Numbered from the stretch's first letter, positions 1 through 14,900 are shown. The stretch: DNA of 64,000 nt from Hermatobates lingyangjiaoensis (GCA_026182355.1 JAPFBL010000240.1:481960-545959); one strand, 5' to 3'. Notes: generated by a model not told the origin, from the sequence alone. Translations and numbers: made by a program.

Positions 1-360
1 AGCAAACAAGTTGGGAAGGTCAAACATTCTACTGTTAAAATAAATATTATGGGTGTTCTACAACCTACCTAACCTACTATAGTCATCAGTTTACAATACA
101 TTTATTTTAATATCGCTAAAATTTAGATTGTTCCATCATTCCCAATATTTTAAAAAAGATTTTTCCATAAACCTGTTTCTCTTTAATAATCAAAATATGA
201 TTCTTGTAGAATAGAAAACTACTTCCATAAGAAATTCAACTATGAAATTTCAATCCTACATAATTAGAACCTACTTAAGTCAAAAATAAAAAAAAAATTA
301 AATATAAAATTTCTATCCTAATGATTAGAGCCTATTAAAAAAAAAACTGTATAATTTAGG

Positions 361-690
361 GGCCAGATTGGCTTCTTATTGGCAACGTGCTCGCCTTTGA
401 ACTGGTAGATCCGGGCTTCAATATCCACTCTGGTCCTCGATTTATTTACGTAAGAGGTTAATAAATCTGAGCACGTCATCCCTCGGAGAGGATGTTAAAC
501 TGTCAGTTCCAAGCCTATACGATATCAAGTACTAGTTAAAGATCCATAATCTAAATTTCACTATAGTTAGCTAAAATTTAGAACTGCCAATGTAGAATCA
601 GTCTTTTTGTGTGATATCACAAAGGGCCTAAGTTCAGCCTATTTTTGTTCCCTTGTTGGGTACTGCCACTGCAACCTAACATAACCTAAC
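361..690 (+). repeat. tRNA-derived SINE, full length
   Basis: The head resembles a pol III promoter, with an A-box-like part (ttattggcaacgtgctcgcc) and a degenerate B box near 413. The body contains ctgagcacgtcatccctcgg and cgatatcaagtactagttaa, and the tail ends gcaacctaacataacctaac. It matches copies at 32784, 38481, 50754 and (reverse) 57651. Confidence 0.8.
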
Positions 691-2009
691 TATAAAATGT
701 CAATTATAATGACCGACTTTCATTAGAAATATAACTACAAAATTTAAATTCTAAATAATAAGAGCTAATATTTGAGTTTTAGATCATTAAAGCCTAATTA
801 CCAATTGTTACTAAATGCAAATATAGTAACAGTAAAATTATACGTTTACAAACGACAATAGAAACCTTAAACAAAGAAACTAAAGTAAATATTTTTCTTT
901 ATAACAGAGTTATACTGTATTTATGAATACATAATTCTCTGTATGTCTGTCAATCTATCAATGTATTTAATATGGACTATTACCTGTAATATAATAGATA
1001 GATAATATACAGATAAGTCAAATGACTTTATTAAGCTTAATAAAATTTTACATTTATTCTTGTTTATTCAAAAAAGAAATTAACAAGTCAAACTGTGACA
1101 ATTGTTGTAACGTTTTTTTTTGAATATGCTTGGATGTATGTGCATACCACTACTTCGGTAAGTATATTTCAACTTCTGTTCATAATAAAGACTAATATAT
1201 TAGTTAATTGATTAAATAATTATACAATTGTTAACATCTATCTATTAAAATCCCTCTAAAGATAAAGAAAAAAGTTCGACTGATAAAGATTTTGATTAAA
1301 AGAACGAATTCCGTTAGAAACTTATTATAATATTTCAGTTTTACGTGATTAAAGCCTAAGTACTAATTGCTACTAAATACAAATATTATTTCTACAAATG
1401 ATAATATAGAACCTTAAACAAAATGAGTAAAGTTAATATTACCGTGCTTGGTCTCTCTTTCTCCTTTCTCTTGAAGACGAATTGCCTGAAAATTTGAGTT
1501 TGTAAGTGTGTTTCTTTACTCTTGAAACGTAAGTGTGTTACTCTTCATGAATTTTGAACTCGTGTATATATATAAGCCTCAAAAGCATTAATTTTGTTCA
1601 CTTCATTATAGATTTTTACAAATATATTACGTAAATACCGTCAAAATACTTCCTTGTGGGCTTTAATTACCCGTTAAGAGAATGTAGGATCCAGGACGCA
1701 GTAAATTTAAGTTTAGACATAAATAATCTGACGGCTTATTTTAGGGTATGACGTATACCAGTAAACTCGTATGATCAGCATTCAGGTATTTGAGTATAAA
1801 GTGGACACTGCCGTACATTTAACCATGTGTTTTATAGCAATATAGACCATGTTCAGGTACCTTGCCAAGTTGTATCCCTATTGAGGAACGTCTTGTGCAA
1901 AGTTTTGAGACTGCTGATATGCATTAAACAGTGAAGTTTGTATTAAAAGGTTGTGGACGAAGGTTAATAACATTACTAGTTTTTTTGTTTTTTTTTTTAT
2001 TGTCAGAGA
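691..2009. other. AT-rich intergenic, nothing recognised
   Basis: There are no exons, terminal repeats or tRNA-like parts. It contains scattered phrases such as taaagcctaa that recur twice (about 785 and 1345) and hint at an old repeat. Confidence 0.5.
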
Positions 2010-2390
2010 ACAGCATGCTCCACCCGAAGGCACCACACGCATCAAAATCTTCAATCCTACACAACAATCTCCATCATGCTATGCAAATACAGCTTAAATA
2101 TATAATAACTAACAACAACAAAATAACTATAATGATAACAGAGTAATTGCCACTAGAGTATACAGATAATACAGGCAATTATAATTCAACTCAGTAAACC
2201 AAAACTTCCACTATCATATGCAAATATAGCCCAAATATACAACAACTTAACAACAACAAAATAACCACAATGACAACAGAGCAATTGCCATCAGAGCACA
2301 CAGATAATACAGGCTATTATAATCAACTCAGTAAATTAAAATATTTGTTAACCACCTCCCCGAAGGCACCGACTAGGCCCTCCTCCAACA
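2010..2390 (+). repeat. Short tandem duplication, about 125 bp unit
   Basis: Two copies carry aacaacaaaataac, acagag(t/c)aattgcca and acagataatacaggc. A third partial copy begins at cccgaaggcacc (about 2360). Short open frames here (1931-2146, 2270-2473) are by-products of the duplication. Confidence 0.65.
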
Positions 2391-2569
2391 AAGCTGCAAG
2401 CTGTTGGATTATATTATTACAATTACTAGTATTATATTATATTACTAGTTACATTACTAGTGTAACAACATAAATACATATTTTGCCTATTTGGATTTCA
2501 TTAATTCATTTTTTTAACTACAAAAATCATCGTTTGCTCACGTTGTCACAGTAGTTGTCCGGTACAGAT

Positions 2570-3010
2570 CAAGGCCTTCAATTACAATTCTAACTACTTA
2601 ATATTTTGCTACCACACATTTCACCTTTCTGAGTACTATAACTCAGTGTTTCTGAGTTTCCAGAAACACTCGGTTTCTGTTTCCATTATTTTCCTTTGAC
2701 AACATGAAGTATCATTGTTCAGGTGTTTCATGATATACATTACTTCTCTATCTCAGTATCTTTATTTCATTTACATATATATATATATACATGATTATAG
2801 ATTCAGACACGGTTGAGAAGTTTAAATAAAAAGGGGAATATGTTTAAACTAATTGGATACGCTTAACTGCATATTTGCAGTCAGTCCATTCAAAGAGAAG
2901 CCAATTATAATTATTTTCCAATTATGCTTTTTTCTAAATATATTGTTAGTACTTTGTTTTAACTGGTGTTCATTGATTGTGTTTTATTTAATAATCCTTG
3001 GTTTGATTTT
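2570..3010 (+). repeat. Dispersed repeat, copy 1 (partner at 35225-35665)
   Basis: This is collinear with 35225-35665 over about 440 bp. Shared blocks include tttgctaccacacatttcacc, gatatacattacttctct, gaatatgtttaaactaatt and the final ccttggtttgatt. Both copies are on the plus strand. No coding frame or terminal repeat was seen, so the class is unknown. Confidence 0.7.
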
Positions 3011-3079
3011 TTTTACTTTACCATAAGTAAAGTATAGTGATCATGAAAAAATTTAACCTTGAGATATTGATGAAATTAC

Positions 3080-4270
3080 ATGTTTTGAGGTCCCAGAAGT
3101 CGTTTTATGACGTTTTTCGATTTCTGTGTGGGTAGGTGAGTGTATATCCAAAGTTTGTGGTCACGCTGAAGTCAAAAATCTTTGATGGATCAAATTGATA
3201 TCTTACAGAAAAATGGGAATCTTAGTGCAGATGTGCTGTACAGTTTGGAAACAATTATGAATGATGGAAAAGTCACCTTTTTTTGCAAAAAATATGTTTT
3301 TAGATAACATTGTTTTTCTCCCAAACTACTTAACTCTAGAGTCTTGAAATTCTGGTATTATTTTTGAGGTTACAAATGTAATGATCGAAAAAATTTTCAG
3401 ATTTTTTTCACAAAGTTTTCAGAAAAAAAATGTCTTCAGATTTTGATAATGACAACAAATATTTTATTTCAATACAATAAAAAAACTTGACTTATAATTC
3501 AATCTCAAAGCTTGTGAGAGCGATACAAGCCATACCGTTTGGCGGATCAAATCTTTATACCTTTATACGGATCAAATGAAACTATACCTAAAAATAGTAC
3601 ATTCTAAGGAGGATCTGTTGAGATAATGTTTTCTAAAATTATGTTCATCAGAAAGACGTTACAGTACATTTACTGTTTTTAGAAAATGTGATTTTGACGA
3701 TAAACGGATGATTAAAAAACAATGAAATTTTGCCAAAAAATTGATCAAGAAATTAGCAAGCCATATGTGGGGATGGAACGAATTTTTTATTCTCATATTA
3801 ATTGCAATGCAAAACATTGCTTCGTAATATGAGTTAATCACAATACGAGCTCGGTCTGGGAACGAATTAAACTCGTACTGCGAGGTTCTACTATACTCGT
3901 TAAAGATCCCCAAGTCTAAATACAAGTGAGAGAGTGGCTGTGCTGTATAGTTTGGGAGCAATTTAGCATGATGGAAAAATCACTTTTTTTGCTAAAAAAA
4001 GTTTTTAGACAACATTTTTAAACTACTCTTAAACTACTAATTCTAGAATCTTGAAATTTTGGCATATCTTTGAGGCTACAAATGCAATAAACGAAAAAAA
4101 TCCTCAGATTTTTAAAACAACCGGAAATATTTTTTTTTTCAATAAAATGTAAAAATTATGACTTATAACTGCAAGCTTGTGAGAGTGATACAATCCATAT
4201 CGTTTGACGAATCAAAATGAAATTATACCTAAAAATAAATTTTATATGGAGAGTGAGTTGAGATAATTAA
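3080..4270 (+). repeat. Unclassified dispersed repeat, one long and one partial copy in tandem
   Basis: The block with gtgctgta(c/t)agtttgg, tagagtcttgaaattctgg and ttgacttataattcaatctc occurs at about 3220-3640 and again, diverged, at about 3935-4270. A third copy lies at 43060-43640. There are no long frames. The 100-residue minus-strand frame at 3659-3961 is inside the repeat and resembles nothing known. Confidence 0.65.
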
Positions 4271-5309
4271 TTCATTTACATGTATAATTTTTATTATTTT
4301 TATGAACTCTCACAAGTGTTACACAAAAATGACATTTCTGAGCCTAATTGACAAGATTATATCGTTCAATTTTTTCATTCCTTTTAATGATTTCATTAAT
4401 AACACATGCGAATGAAAGTAACTAACGTTTCTTTTAGTTATCATTGCTTACCTGATTCTTTTAAAGTTAAAACAATTATCACACTTTTCTGATTATTGTC
4501 AAAATAGATATTTACAATTCTTTTAAATAAATCGTTGAATAATTTTGTTATTCAATGAGTTAAATTCTATTACTTATAAAAAAAATTGAGTGTTTTTTAC
4601 TCCTCAAAAAAAAATCCTGATTTTTATCATGTCGTAAATAATCTATTATGCGCATCCGAACTAAGTAATTCCGGCTAAAGTACAATGAAAATCCTGTTTA
4701 TATGTTTACTGTACATCGTGATAAACTTTAATGACATTTTACTCCATAAAGGTCACTTGTTACTGTGCTAATTAATCACTGAAGGCACGTGTCTGCTCTT
4801 TATTACTGGCTGGTATTACAATCAAATAGTTCTGAGAGGCCACTAATAGTTCTCAAAGCTTAATTACTATTATTATAGATCCTATGCTTACTTAATTATA
4901 CGTTGCATATTTTAAAAAAAATATATAATTATATACATTTATCGATTATAGAAGTCAAGAGTGAGTAACAAACATCTCTTAGTTTAACTTCCCGAGTTAA
5001 TTTTGTATTTTAAATACTTAGTGACTAATTAATATTCATTTTTCGAGACCTGATAATCTTAAAATTGTATTATAATAAACTTGTCTTACACATAGTCAGA
5101 GTAAAAGTGTCATAAACCCTAACATAACTTAGAACTTAGATGTTAATAAATTGGTGCATGGTGTTTTATTAGACTCCCAACCCTGGCCTGGGGTAATCAT
5201 TGCAATGTTTATAAACATGGAACGCAAGGAAAATTTTACAATTATTATCATTATTTTTATCAATATTATTTTATAAAAATGGATAAAATTAAACATTTAA
5301 CTGTTTACC

Positions 5310-5625
5310 AGTCCACAGGGTAGCATGTTTGATTGTAGTTTTGAAGATTAGAGGTTCAAATATTGATCGTGATCTGAGTTTTTTATTCGGGAGATTGACA
5401 ATTTTTTGCAAATTCATCACGAAGAACATGTCCAATATTAGTCCTTATGAAAGAATCCTTCTCCAATCAACTTGACTGAAGTAAAATTCAGCATTTTCGA
5501 TGTATAATCTATTCGGTAAGGTGGCTAGTAACACCTAGAATGGGTGTCGAGTAATAATGAGTCACACTTTCCTCTGCTAGTGCAGTATGAAAGGTGAAAG
5601 CTAAAAACTTAAATGTATGGTATTA
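5310..5625 (+). repeat. Degenerate SINE, subfamily 2
   Basis: A B-box-like tagaggttcaaatattg lies near 5350. The tail (cctagaatgggtgtcgagta, then cacactttcc and gaaaggtgaaagc) matches the 3' part of the SINE at 33438 and of the satellite at 16 kb. Confidence 0.5.
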
Positions 5626-5875
5626 AAAAACAAATAATATTGTTTGAATTTCGGGATAAGAAAACAAAACTACAGGTACTTCTGATAACTGGAGTTTGAC
5701 TCAAGAGGAATGTAGACTCAAATAATCACCCTTATCATTTATAATCTACTTAGATAACAGCTTACATGATTAAAGCAACAAGACTACTGGTTACTATAAC
5801 TGATTAAACATTACAAGGAATTACTCTATTATTGCTGTCATTTTTTGTTTATTTCTTTTGATTAAACATTTTTTT

Positions 5876-6059
5876 TTATAACGTTGAGTTCATAGAGTTT
5901 TGAAGAAACTCTCGAAACGCTGGAGATCCAGTCACCATTCTTGATTCTTCATCACTATCATCAAAATCATCATCATGCACTGACTGTGGTCTTCGCCTGC
6001 GAACTGTTCCACCGTCTCCCACATCGCCTTGCGAAATCGTGTTGATCTCTTCTTCATTG
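5876..6059 (-). CDS. Gene 1 exon 8 (C-terminus, stop)
   Basis: The acceptor is gaattttcag|CAATG. It codes [17 protein letters not shown], then [20 protein letters not shown] and [15 protein letters not shown], ending QNSMNSTL and TAA (5878-5876). The Arg run followed by an acidic block could be a regulatory or sorting tail, which is inference. Confidence 0.8.
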
Positions 6060-6741
6060 CTGAAAATTCACAGAAAAATGATAACAAATTACATATAATT
6101 TTTCTATTGGATTTGTAGTCATTTTTTAAATTTTATATATATATATATATATAAAATAAATTCAAAACGAAGAAAACACACAGAAAGACACAGACATAAC
6201 TCACATCGATATTTCGACCATCGTCGTCATCAGGAGGTGTGAAGAGTGAAGAGCGAAGAGTCCCGCAGGAAGACAGGGCGGTACTGAGTGTCGATGTGAG
6301 TTATGTCTGTGTCTTTCTGTGTGTTTCCTTCGTTTTGAATTTATTTTATTTTAAAAAAGTCCGCTGGACCGTTTCTTTTAATTGTGTATATATATATAAC
6401 AGATTCAATAATATATCTATAGAATAGGTGTGTTCTCTGATCGGGATTTGGTCAATTTTCTGTAGTTAAAGTTCATTTGAACTAAGTTCATTTTCCTAGT
6501 TAAAAAAAAAATACATCTGTAAGTAATATAGTTTTATGTATCTCTGAAATACTTCTGCTTGTAATATTCATAAGTTGTAACAATCCATTTTAATACTGTG
6601 TATATGTTTGATGTTGATATGTGATTTCTTATTATCCTTTGTTTGTAGGCCTATGAAAAAGGTTTTAAATAAAACCGAAACGTCGGCAACGAAAGTTTGA
6701 TTTTTTATCCTAAAAAATTGACCGAATCCCGATCAGAGAAC

Positions 6742-6824
<83 letters not shown>

Positions 6825-6885
6825 TGTGTTCTCTAATATAATAAGTGTGTTCTCTATCAAACGGTCGATATATTATTGAATCTGT

Positions 6886-6916
<31 letters not shown>

Positions 6917-8902
6917 ATTTTACATAAACACGTGAAATAACAATCAATGATCAAACCACAAGAAGAAATGGGAAAACAAGACTAAGATCTTTCAACCGTA
7001 AAAAGTGGTCTTCGTCAGAGTTGGGTTTTAGACTCTGATGAAGACCGCTTGTTACGGTTGAAAGATCTTAGTCTTGTTTTCCCATTTTCTTATTGTGGTT
7101 TGATCATTGATTGTTATTTCACGTATTTATGTGAAATCTTTTTATATATATATGAATGGGACAGTAATAAAGAAAAGTTAAATTATTGAAAATTAACTGT
7201 ATACTATTCTCTTAAACTTTCTCAAAATTAGTTTTTATTATTTTGTTTGTCAGAGATAAATGGCAGAAGGAAGAATTAAACATAGATGTTAAATTTGTAA
7301 AATTATACAATGAAACGCAAATGTATAACAACAGTGATTCTCGTGCCGTTTAATTTCATTTACTACAAGGCAATACCTTTCAGTACTGTAGTTGACGTTT
7401 TGTACAGCAAATTCATCGTCTTCAAGGTCTATATTATGTGTGTCCCCTCCTTGGTCCAACATTTGCATCAAGCCATCTCTTTCGCTAAAATAAATATTAA
7501 ATTTTTGTTAATACAACCTCTAATTAACTATAACCTTCAAATATTAGCGGAGGTAAGGGGTACATTTAGCTCATGTGGTACATCAACTGGAGTATCTTAG
7601 TTTTTATTTATTTTTTTTTTTATTCTATTAAAAGTAAAATATTAAAAACATAGAAAATTCAATGTAGCGACTTTGTAAAAATTACTCTTTTGAGGTCTTT
7701 TGTTTATAAGTTTTTTGATGATTTTTGTGGCATGTGGGGTCCACAAATTGTGGACGATTCTATAATGAATCCACTTTTTACAGAAAGGCTAATAATAGCT
7801 AAATAAAATATTATTAAGTGTCGGAAACGTCTCTCCTATTCCTACCAGAACGAGTCACTGTTTTTACCTCGTTTTGAAAAATATTACAGATTAAATCAAA
7901 CAGTTATTATACACCGAAATAGCCCTTATAATGTAAATGAGCTGTGTAGCTTTCGTACAAAATTTCATATTGGCTAATAAACTTTATTCCCTATTACGTA
8001 ATTTTATACAAAAAGTTCTGTTTTTGCAAAAAAATATAAAATTTTAACGTATGATTGAATTTGAAAGCTTATTTGAAAGCAAACACTATATTGTTTGCAC
8101 CTATAAATGAGTAATAATGGAATTTAACATGAAACAAAAACATTTATAAAAATATTAACCCTATAATTTTCTGCTGTAATTGTTTCAAAGAAAAAGGGAT
8201 TTTTTGTGTGAAAACACTTTAAAATTCCCTTTTGTTTCCTGAAAAAAAAATCACTAAATACAATATATCATGTGATTTCAGAGAATATTTTTTTATAACA
8301 CGTGTTGGGTTTTGACTCTGACGAAGACCGCTTTTTACGGATGAAAGATCTTAGTCTTTTTCCCCCATTTCATATTGTAGTTTGATCATTGATATATATA
8401 TATATAAATATAGATAAAAGTATCGACCGTGGAAAAGAAACAAAACTATCATTGCACTTTTATGTATGTTTGATTATTGAATGATTGAGTTATTTCTTAA
8501 ATTTCCTCTGTTTTGTAGGCTTATGAAAAAGGTTTTAAATAAAAGCCGAAACGTTGGTAATGAGAGTTTAATTTGAACCTGAAGAACTGACCGAGTCCCG
8601 ATAAACTTTAGTTTATATATATATATAATATAGGTGTGTTCTCTAATCGGGGTTCGGTCAATTTTCCAGGATAAAAATCAAACTCTTGTTGCCTTTGTTC
8701 GATAATATATCGAAGGGTCGATATATTATTGAATCTGTTATATATATATTTGGGTTTATATAAGAAGAAATATGGGTTTTTATGAGGATATAAGAAGAGT
8801 GTATGGAGGCAACGAGAGTTTGATTTTTTATCCTGCAAAATTGACCGAACCCCGATTAGAGCACACCTATTCTATCAAACGGTCGATATATTATTGAATC
8901 TG

Positions 8903-8950
<48 letters not shown>

Positions 8951-11900
8951 CGTCATTTAACTGATATTTTGTGAAATCCTGATATCAAAAAGTTTATTTC
9001 TTTGCATAAACAATTATGAAAAAACTCTATAGTTTGGATATTTGAAAGAGAAACTAATTTGTTTGGTTAGGCGACAAGATAAGTAGTGTGAGATTTTAGA
9101 TGAGGGTTTACTAGGACAGGGAGGAAGGCAAGGCGGCGTCCAAGTGGTGCGGAGTGGCCCTTTTCGAGGCCTTGGAGACCATGTCGGACACGAGGTTGAC
9201 TGCCATCTGCTTCTCCGCCTGCAGCGAGGCCATCTGATTCCGAAGCGCCTGCACCTCCATTCGGGCTTCCTCAAGTCGAGCCTGCAGTTGTTGTTGGTCT
9301 CGCAGAGCTGATTCCGCTATGCGGGCCTCTCGCTGAAGGCTCTCCACCTCACGCCCAAGTTCTTGTTTCTCCTAGTGCCAGTTCAAAAGAAAAATAAATC
9401 TATTTATTATTAGTTAATTAATCAAATTATTGGTTTATGAATGTTCTGAGTCTGTTAATTAGTAATATGTTAGGCAATTATAACGAGTAAAACTAATAGT
9501 ATCCATATAATGAAGAATATAGGTTTATAAGCTTCTATATAAATTCTATTTTTACCAATCTATTTCTAGTAGAAGTAAGATCGGGCTTAAATAATCTAGA
9601 CCAGAGGTTTCCAAAGTAGGTTCTGTAGAACCCAGGGGTTCCTTAGAGTACTGTCAGGGGTTCCGCAAAAAACATTTAGAGAAAAAATTTTTCTAATTTT
9701 TTTCTTTAGTGGGTATGGATTTATTCTGTGTTTCTTGTAAATCATGAAACCCAATAATGTGTACATCTACTTATACACATAAGTAGAAGTGGTCAAAATT
9801 TTATTCATATTTATAATCAATCACTAGTCAGTTTTTGGAGCTATCTGATTCCTGAATTTACTTCTATTGCAAACATAGCACTTCACACATTGCTGCCACT
9901 TCCCTTAGAATCAAACTCTAAACTGTAACTCCAAAAAATATTACTATATAAAGTTGTGTTAAAATTGCTAGTTAGGAAAATTAAAATTTTTTAGTTATAA
10001 TTTTTATTTGAAAAATACAATTGCAGTAATAATACTTTTTAATTATTTTTAAACATACACACTTTTTTTTAAAGGCTTATGCAAATATTTATATTATCAT
10101 TGTATAAAATCATTAAAATCTGGGGTTTCCGAGAAAGTTAGTGAAGCAAAAAGGGTTCTGCGTCGAAAAAAGTTTGAGAATCTCTGATCTAGACCAACCT
10201 AACTTAGGTCCGCGGATATTAAGGCCTTTCCCAGTCTGAGCCCGAGCCGACCTGCAGAGTATAGCGCGTTGGACTTGTAATGCAAAAGTCGTGGGTTCGA
10301 TCACCACAAAATGTTATATATATATGAAAGAAATGCTAAAAGGCCAAGATGCCTGTCTACTATTTGGGATGCACCTTTTTGTGCATGGATAGCTGACCCT
10401 TGACACACCACCCAACCAAATCTCGGCCATCTGCTTTATCCAAATTATTTATTTTATAACAAATATTCCATACTTAATTATCCATTTGTTGTTTTAGTAT
10501 ACATAGTATATAAATATATATTTACTAAAAATAGTTACGAGCCCGATATGAACGAAATAATTGACATTTGGGTCCCACTCGGCTGAAATTTCGTTCCGGG
10601 TCGGGCTCCGCCTTAGTATCTTGCCTCTAATTTTTAGGTAATCTTTTGACTTTGCTTCAAAAACAATTGGTTTAGTATTCTTTTCCTATATCCTCCCATT
10701 ACCGTAACCAATTTGACAATGATTAATGTAAACAACTATTTATTTCTGCGATAGGGAATTCCTTATCCTCCATCAACAATGATTTAATTATCTTCAGTGT
10801 GAAGATAATTTCTATTTACAAGATAGATTGCTTCAATTTATTCAGGAAATATTATGCCTCTGTCCTAAACCTATGGCAAAATATGTCTCAATAATAAAAT
10901 TAAATTCATTTATGTCAAATCTAATGCACGATGGAAATACACAAGTAGTAATTTTGCCATCTCAAATTGGAATTGAATTGAAATTAGATTTTTCGGTCTA
11001 CATAGTTTACAAACAAAATATAAGCTGAAGCAGGAAATAAAGTAGCCTTACATCGGTAAATGATAAAATAATATTGAATACGCTATATCGTCCATTCCAC
11101 TCTTTTTCATGGTCCTAGGCTTTAAATGTTGATATAAAAAATTAAAACGTAGTGTACTCAACACACATCCATGATCCTCTGAAGCTCTCTTTGAGTTGAA
11201 AGGTTTTCCTTCTTCAGTTCCTCTATTTCCATTATCCCATTTACCTTTTCTAATTCCAGTTTTTCCTCTATCGTCATTTTGTCTTTGTCTAATTCTTCTA
11301 GACTATTTGTTAGCTCAACTCTAGATCTGAAATTAAAATGAACATAAAGGATTATAATTTTATGTTTTTTTTATATTTAAAAATAAAATATAAATCAAAA
11401 TTATTTCAACTCCTTATAATTAATTATTAGTTTGTAAAAACTGTTTGTAGTTATATCTAAAGTTTAATACATGATTTTTATGGTGATATATATTTTTAAA
11501 ATATCATGTTGTACTCTCTCGTCTGTTCAGAGAAAACAGTTTCAAGTTTCACAGCAAAAGCGGCTCTTCCCGAATTCACCGATTGAAAGCGAGGAAGAAA
11601 GACTATTAAAAAAGATATTGTTAAAAATACCTGTGTTGGAAATTTTCAGTTCTATTAAAAGCAAAAATTAGTTATAACATTAAATATATTTATACACACA
11701 TATATTTATAAAATGTATGTAATATCAATATGTAAAAAAAAACCTAAATTGTAACTTTGCCCGAGCAGGTGCAAAGCCTGTATGATCAAAAAGGATGGAA
11801 ATTTTAGGTTCTTCAAAAAAAAAAAATTTAGCACAGGGTAAAAAAATCACGTTTTGAAATTCAGCCTTCAAGGACATGAAGTGTTACTGTTGGCAGCAGT

Positions 11901-14900
11901 GAAAGGGTTAATAAACGGAGCAATAATAATAACAAATAAGAATTTTAACGGAGAGTTATTATTGCATCTGTTTGTTACATCGGACAAACTTATAAGCTCT
12001 TAAATTCTGTGAGAATTTAAGCGAGACTCTGTGAGTTGTGGGAAGCGAGAAGTATGTTTCACGTTTTAATTGGCACTCATTTTTATTTTTTAACGAGACA
12101 TATTAAAGAGGAATCGTAATCTTTCTGTCATTGAATTTTTATCAGGGTAAATATCTTCAACAAGTATCAGGCATGCTTCTGTCAAACAAACCTATATCTT
12201 TAAAAGATTTAAAAAGAAATGTTGGTGTCTTTTCAGCAGACTCTATCAAGTCCCAAGCATAGTATGCTCCAGCTGTGTTTAAGCTCTTGAGACTCAGCAA
12301 TACAATAATTTTCTGTGTGATAATGTCTATTTTCTGTTATGATAATAACAGTTTTGTAAAAATACTTGTACGTTACATATGAGCCGTTCAGTTTGAAAGT
12401 GGATGCGTCAATTCTGAGCCACTACGATGTCAGGTAACTCGCTAGAGATCCCTGGACTCACTAAATACAGTGAGGACTCCCAATGTTGAATCAACATGTA
12501 ATGTGACTCGCCCATTACTAAAATTGGTGCCAAATAATAAATGTGAGAGCATTAAAGGTGTCGGTTCTGAGCCAATACGATGTCAGAGTGGAATTTCTGG
12601 AAAGTAGCTTAGGGTAACATGTGTTTGCATCTGTGCTAAGGGTAACTGTGCTCTTACTTGCCAGAGACAAGTCATCGGCGTGCCAAGTTTAGCATGCGTA
12701 CCAGAGGTTTCCCATCCCCGCGGTAGAGTGACTTGTGCCACTTTCAAAATAAATAGCTCAAATTATGATGGACAAAAGATTATCCTGTAGGAATTATATA
12801 CCCAATAAAAAAGAATGTTGTTAAATTTATAAAAATTATTCTCTGTTAAGAAGACTTCACTACTGACTGACCTGTGGGAATGATCGAGTTCATCTCTCAA
12901 AACGTTCACTTCGCTCTCAGCAGACTTGAGTCTTTCTTGTAAAAACAATTCTGTTTCCGAAGGGACATCGCTTTCTCTCAACGCTATTTTTCCAAGCATT
13001 CCTCGAAAAGCGTAATTTCTAAAACCAGTATAATTAGAATAGAATAAAAAAATTGAATGTTAAAATATATAAATAATTATACTTGATGCTTATGCACATT
13101 ATGCTTAAATCTAGTTGTTTACGTTTTCATGTAATACTGATAATGATACGATGCACAGTATCAGTGTTCTAATTCAAATCATGAAGCAATTGCTATGTAC
13201 CAAGACTGTTATACGAGATAGAACTAAAAATAGCATATTCACTAATACTAACTATAAAGTAGATATACAACTCTACTCAAATATTGAGTGGGGCTCTAAA
13301 CTATTTGAAACACCTGTGTTTACTGAGAGTGCGATCTCTTAACTAACATGGACAAGGTGATAGTGACAAGATATTCTGAAGATTTACTCAACAGGACAAC
13401 AAGCAAGAATAGACAAAGAGGGTAGAAGAACTATGTGTCATGTCAACACATGATAATCTGACGGGGTGTGAGCCCTCTAACAATATTGACATATGTGGAG
13501 ACTCCACAAGCGAGACGAACTGTTCTTATACCTTTTTACACCCTTAACTTCAGCTTATCTTCACTTCAGTGGAGCCATACCACCTTATAAATACATCAAT
13601 CATTTCATTTGGTCACAATTCGCTAATATTTGTGTACGATGGCAGCAGGTAAAACAATAAACAATAACAATTTAATGAATAATTTTTGGCCAAACTGTCA
13701 TTCTCTCTATCTTTCCTATATTACGATTTAAGGTTATATAGTTAAAACTTGGTTGAATTTTATAGTTTCATGAAAAATTATTTCTCTTTTTAAACAAATT
13801 TTTATTTGTTTCTACTCCAAAATCGATAAATATATACAAAAGAATATTTTGGATAGCTATTTATTAAAGAGTTTTGTTTATAGGTATCCAAAAAATTGTA
13901 GATATAATTGTATGTGTATTATTATTTCAGACATACTCCCCTCTTAACTGGTAGGCCCTAGGTTCGATCTCACCTCACCCTGGATTTATTCACATGGGTG
14001 GCGAATCAATGTGAGAGGCGATAGAGCTGTCAGTTCTGAGCCAATACGATGTCAGGTAACACGCTAAATACAATGAGGACTCCCAATGTTGAATCAACAT
14101 GTAATGTGACTCACCCATTACTAAAATGGGTGCAAATAATAAATGTGAGAGGCATTAAAGGTGTCCGTTCTGAGCCAATACGATGTCAGGTAACTCTCTA
14201 AAGATCCCTGGACTCACTAAATACAATGAGGACTCCCAATGTTAAATCAACATGTAATGTGACTTGCCCATTACTAAAGTGGGTGTCAAATAATAAATGT
14301 GAGTGGCGTTAAAGCTGTCGCCACTAAACTGACTCACTAAATACAATGAGGACTCCCAATGTTGAACCAACATGTAATGTGACTCGCCCATTACTAAAGT
14401 GGGTGTCAAATAATAAATGTGAGAGCATAGGTGTCGTTCTGAGCCAATACGATGTCAGGCCACTAAACTGACTCACTAAATACAATGAGGACTCCCAATG
14501 TTAAATCAACATGTAATGTGACTTGCCCATTACTAAAGTGGGTGTCAAATAATAAATGTGAGTGGCGTTAAAGCTGTCGCCACTAAAATGACTCACTAAA
14601 TACAATGAGGACTCCCAATGTTGAATCAACATGTAATGTGACTCGCCCATTACTAAAATTGGTGCCAAATAATAAATGTGAGAGCATTAAAGGTGTCCGT
14701 TCTGAGCCAATACGATGTCAGGTAACTCTCTAAAGATCCCTGGACTCACTAAATACAATGAGGACTCCCAATGTTAAATCAACATGTAATGTGACTCGCC
14801 CATTACTAAAGTGGGTGTCAAATAATAAATGTGAGTGGCGTTAAAGCTGTCGCCACTAAACTGACTCACTAAATACAATGAGGACTCCCAATGTTAAATC

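Noticed and set aside
6697..6954. Frames of [12 protein letters not shown] and RERERE on both strands, and similar ones at 30145, 46133, 52744, 59495, 62156 and 63326
   Set aside because: They are translations of microsatellites; the only meaningful parts are the Penelope motif at 52.8 kb and the possible signal exon at 63.5 kb.
9014..9274. Arg/Pro-rich 86-residue frame
   Set aside because: It is the shifted shadow of gene 1 exon 6.
10245..10310. A tRNA gene with anticodon TGT
   Set aside because: A and B boxes and an anticodon-like loop are present, but the acceptor stem does not pair and a SINE-like tail follows.
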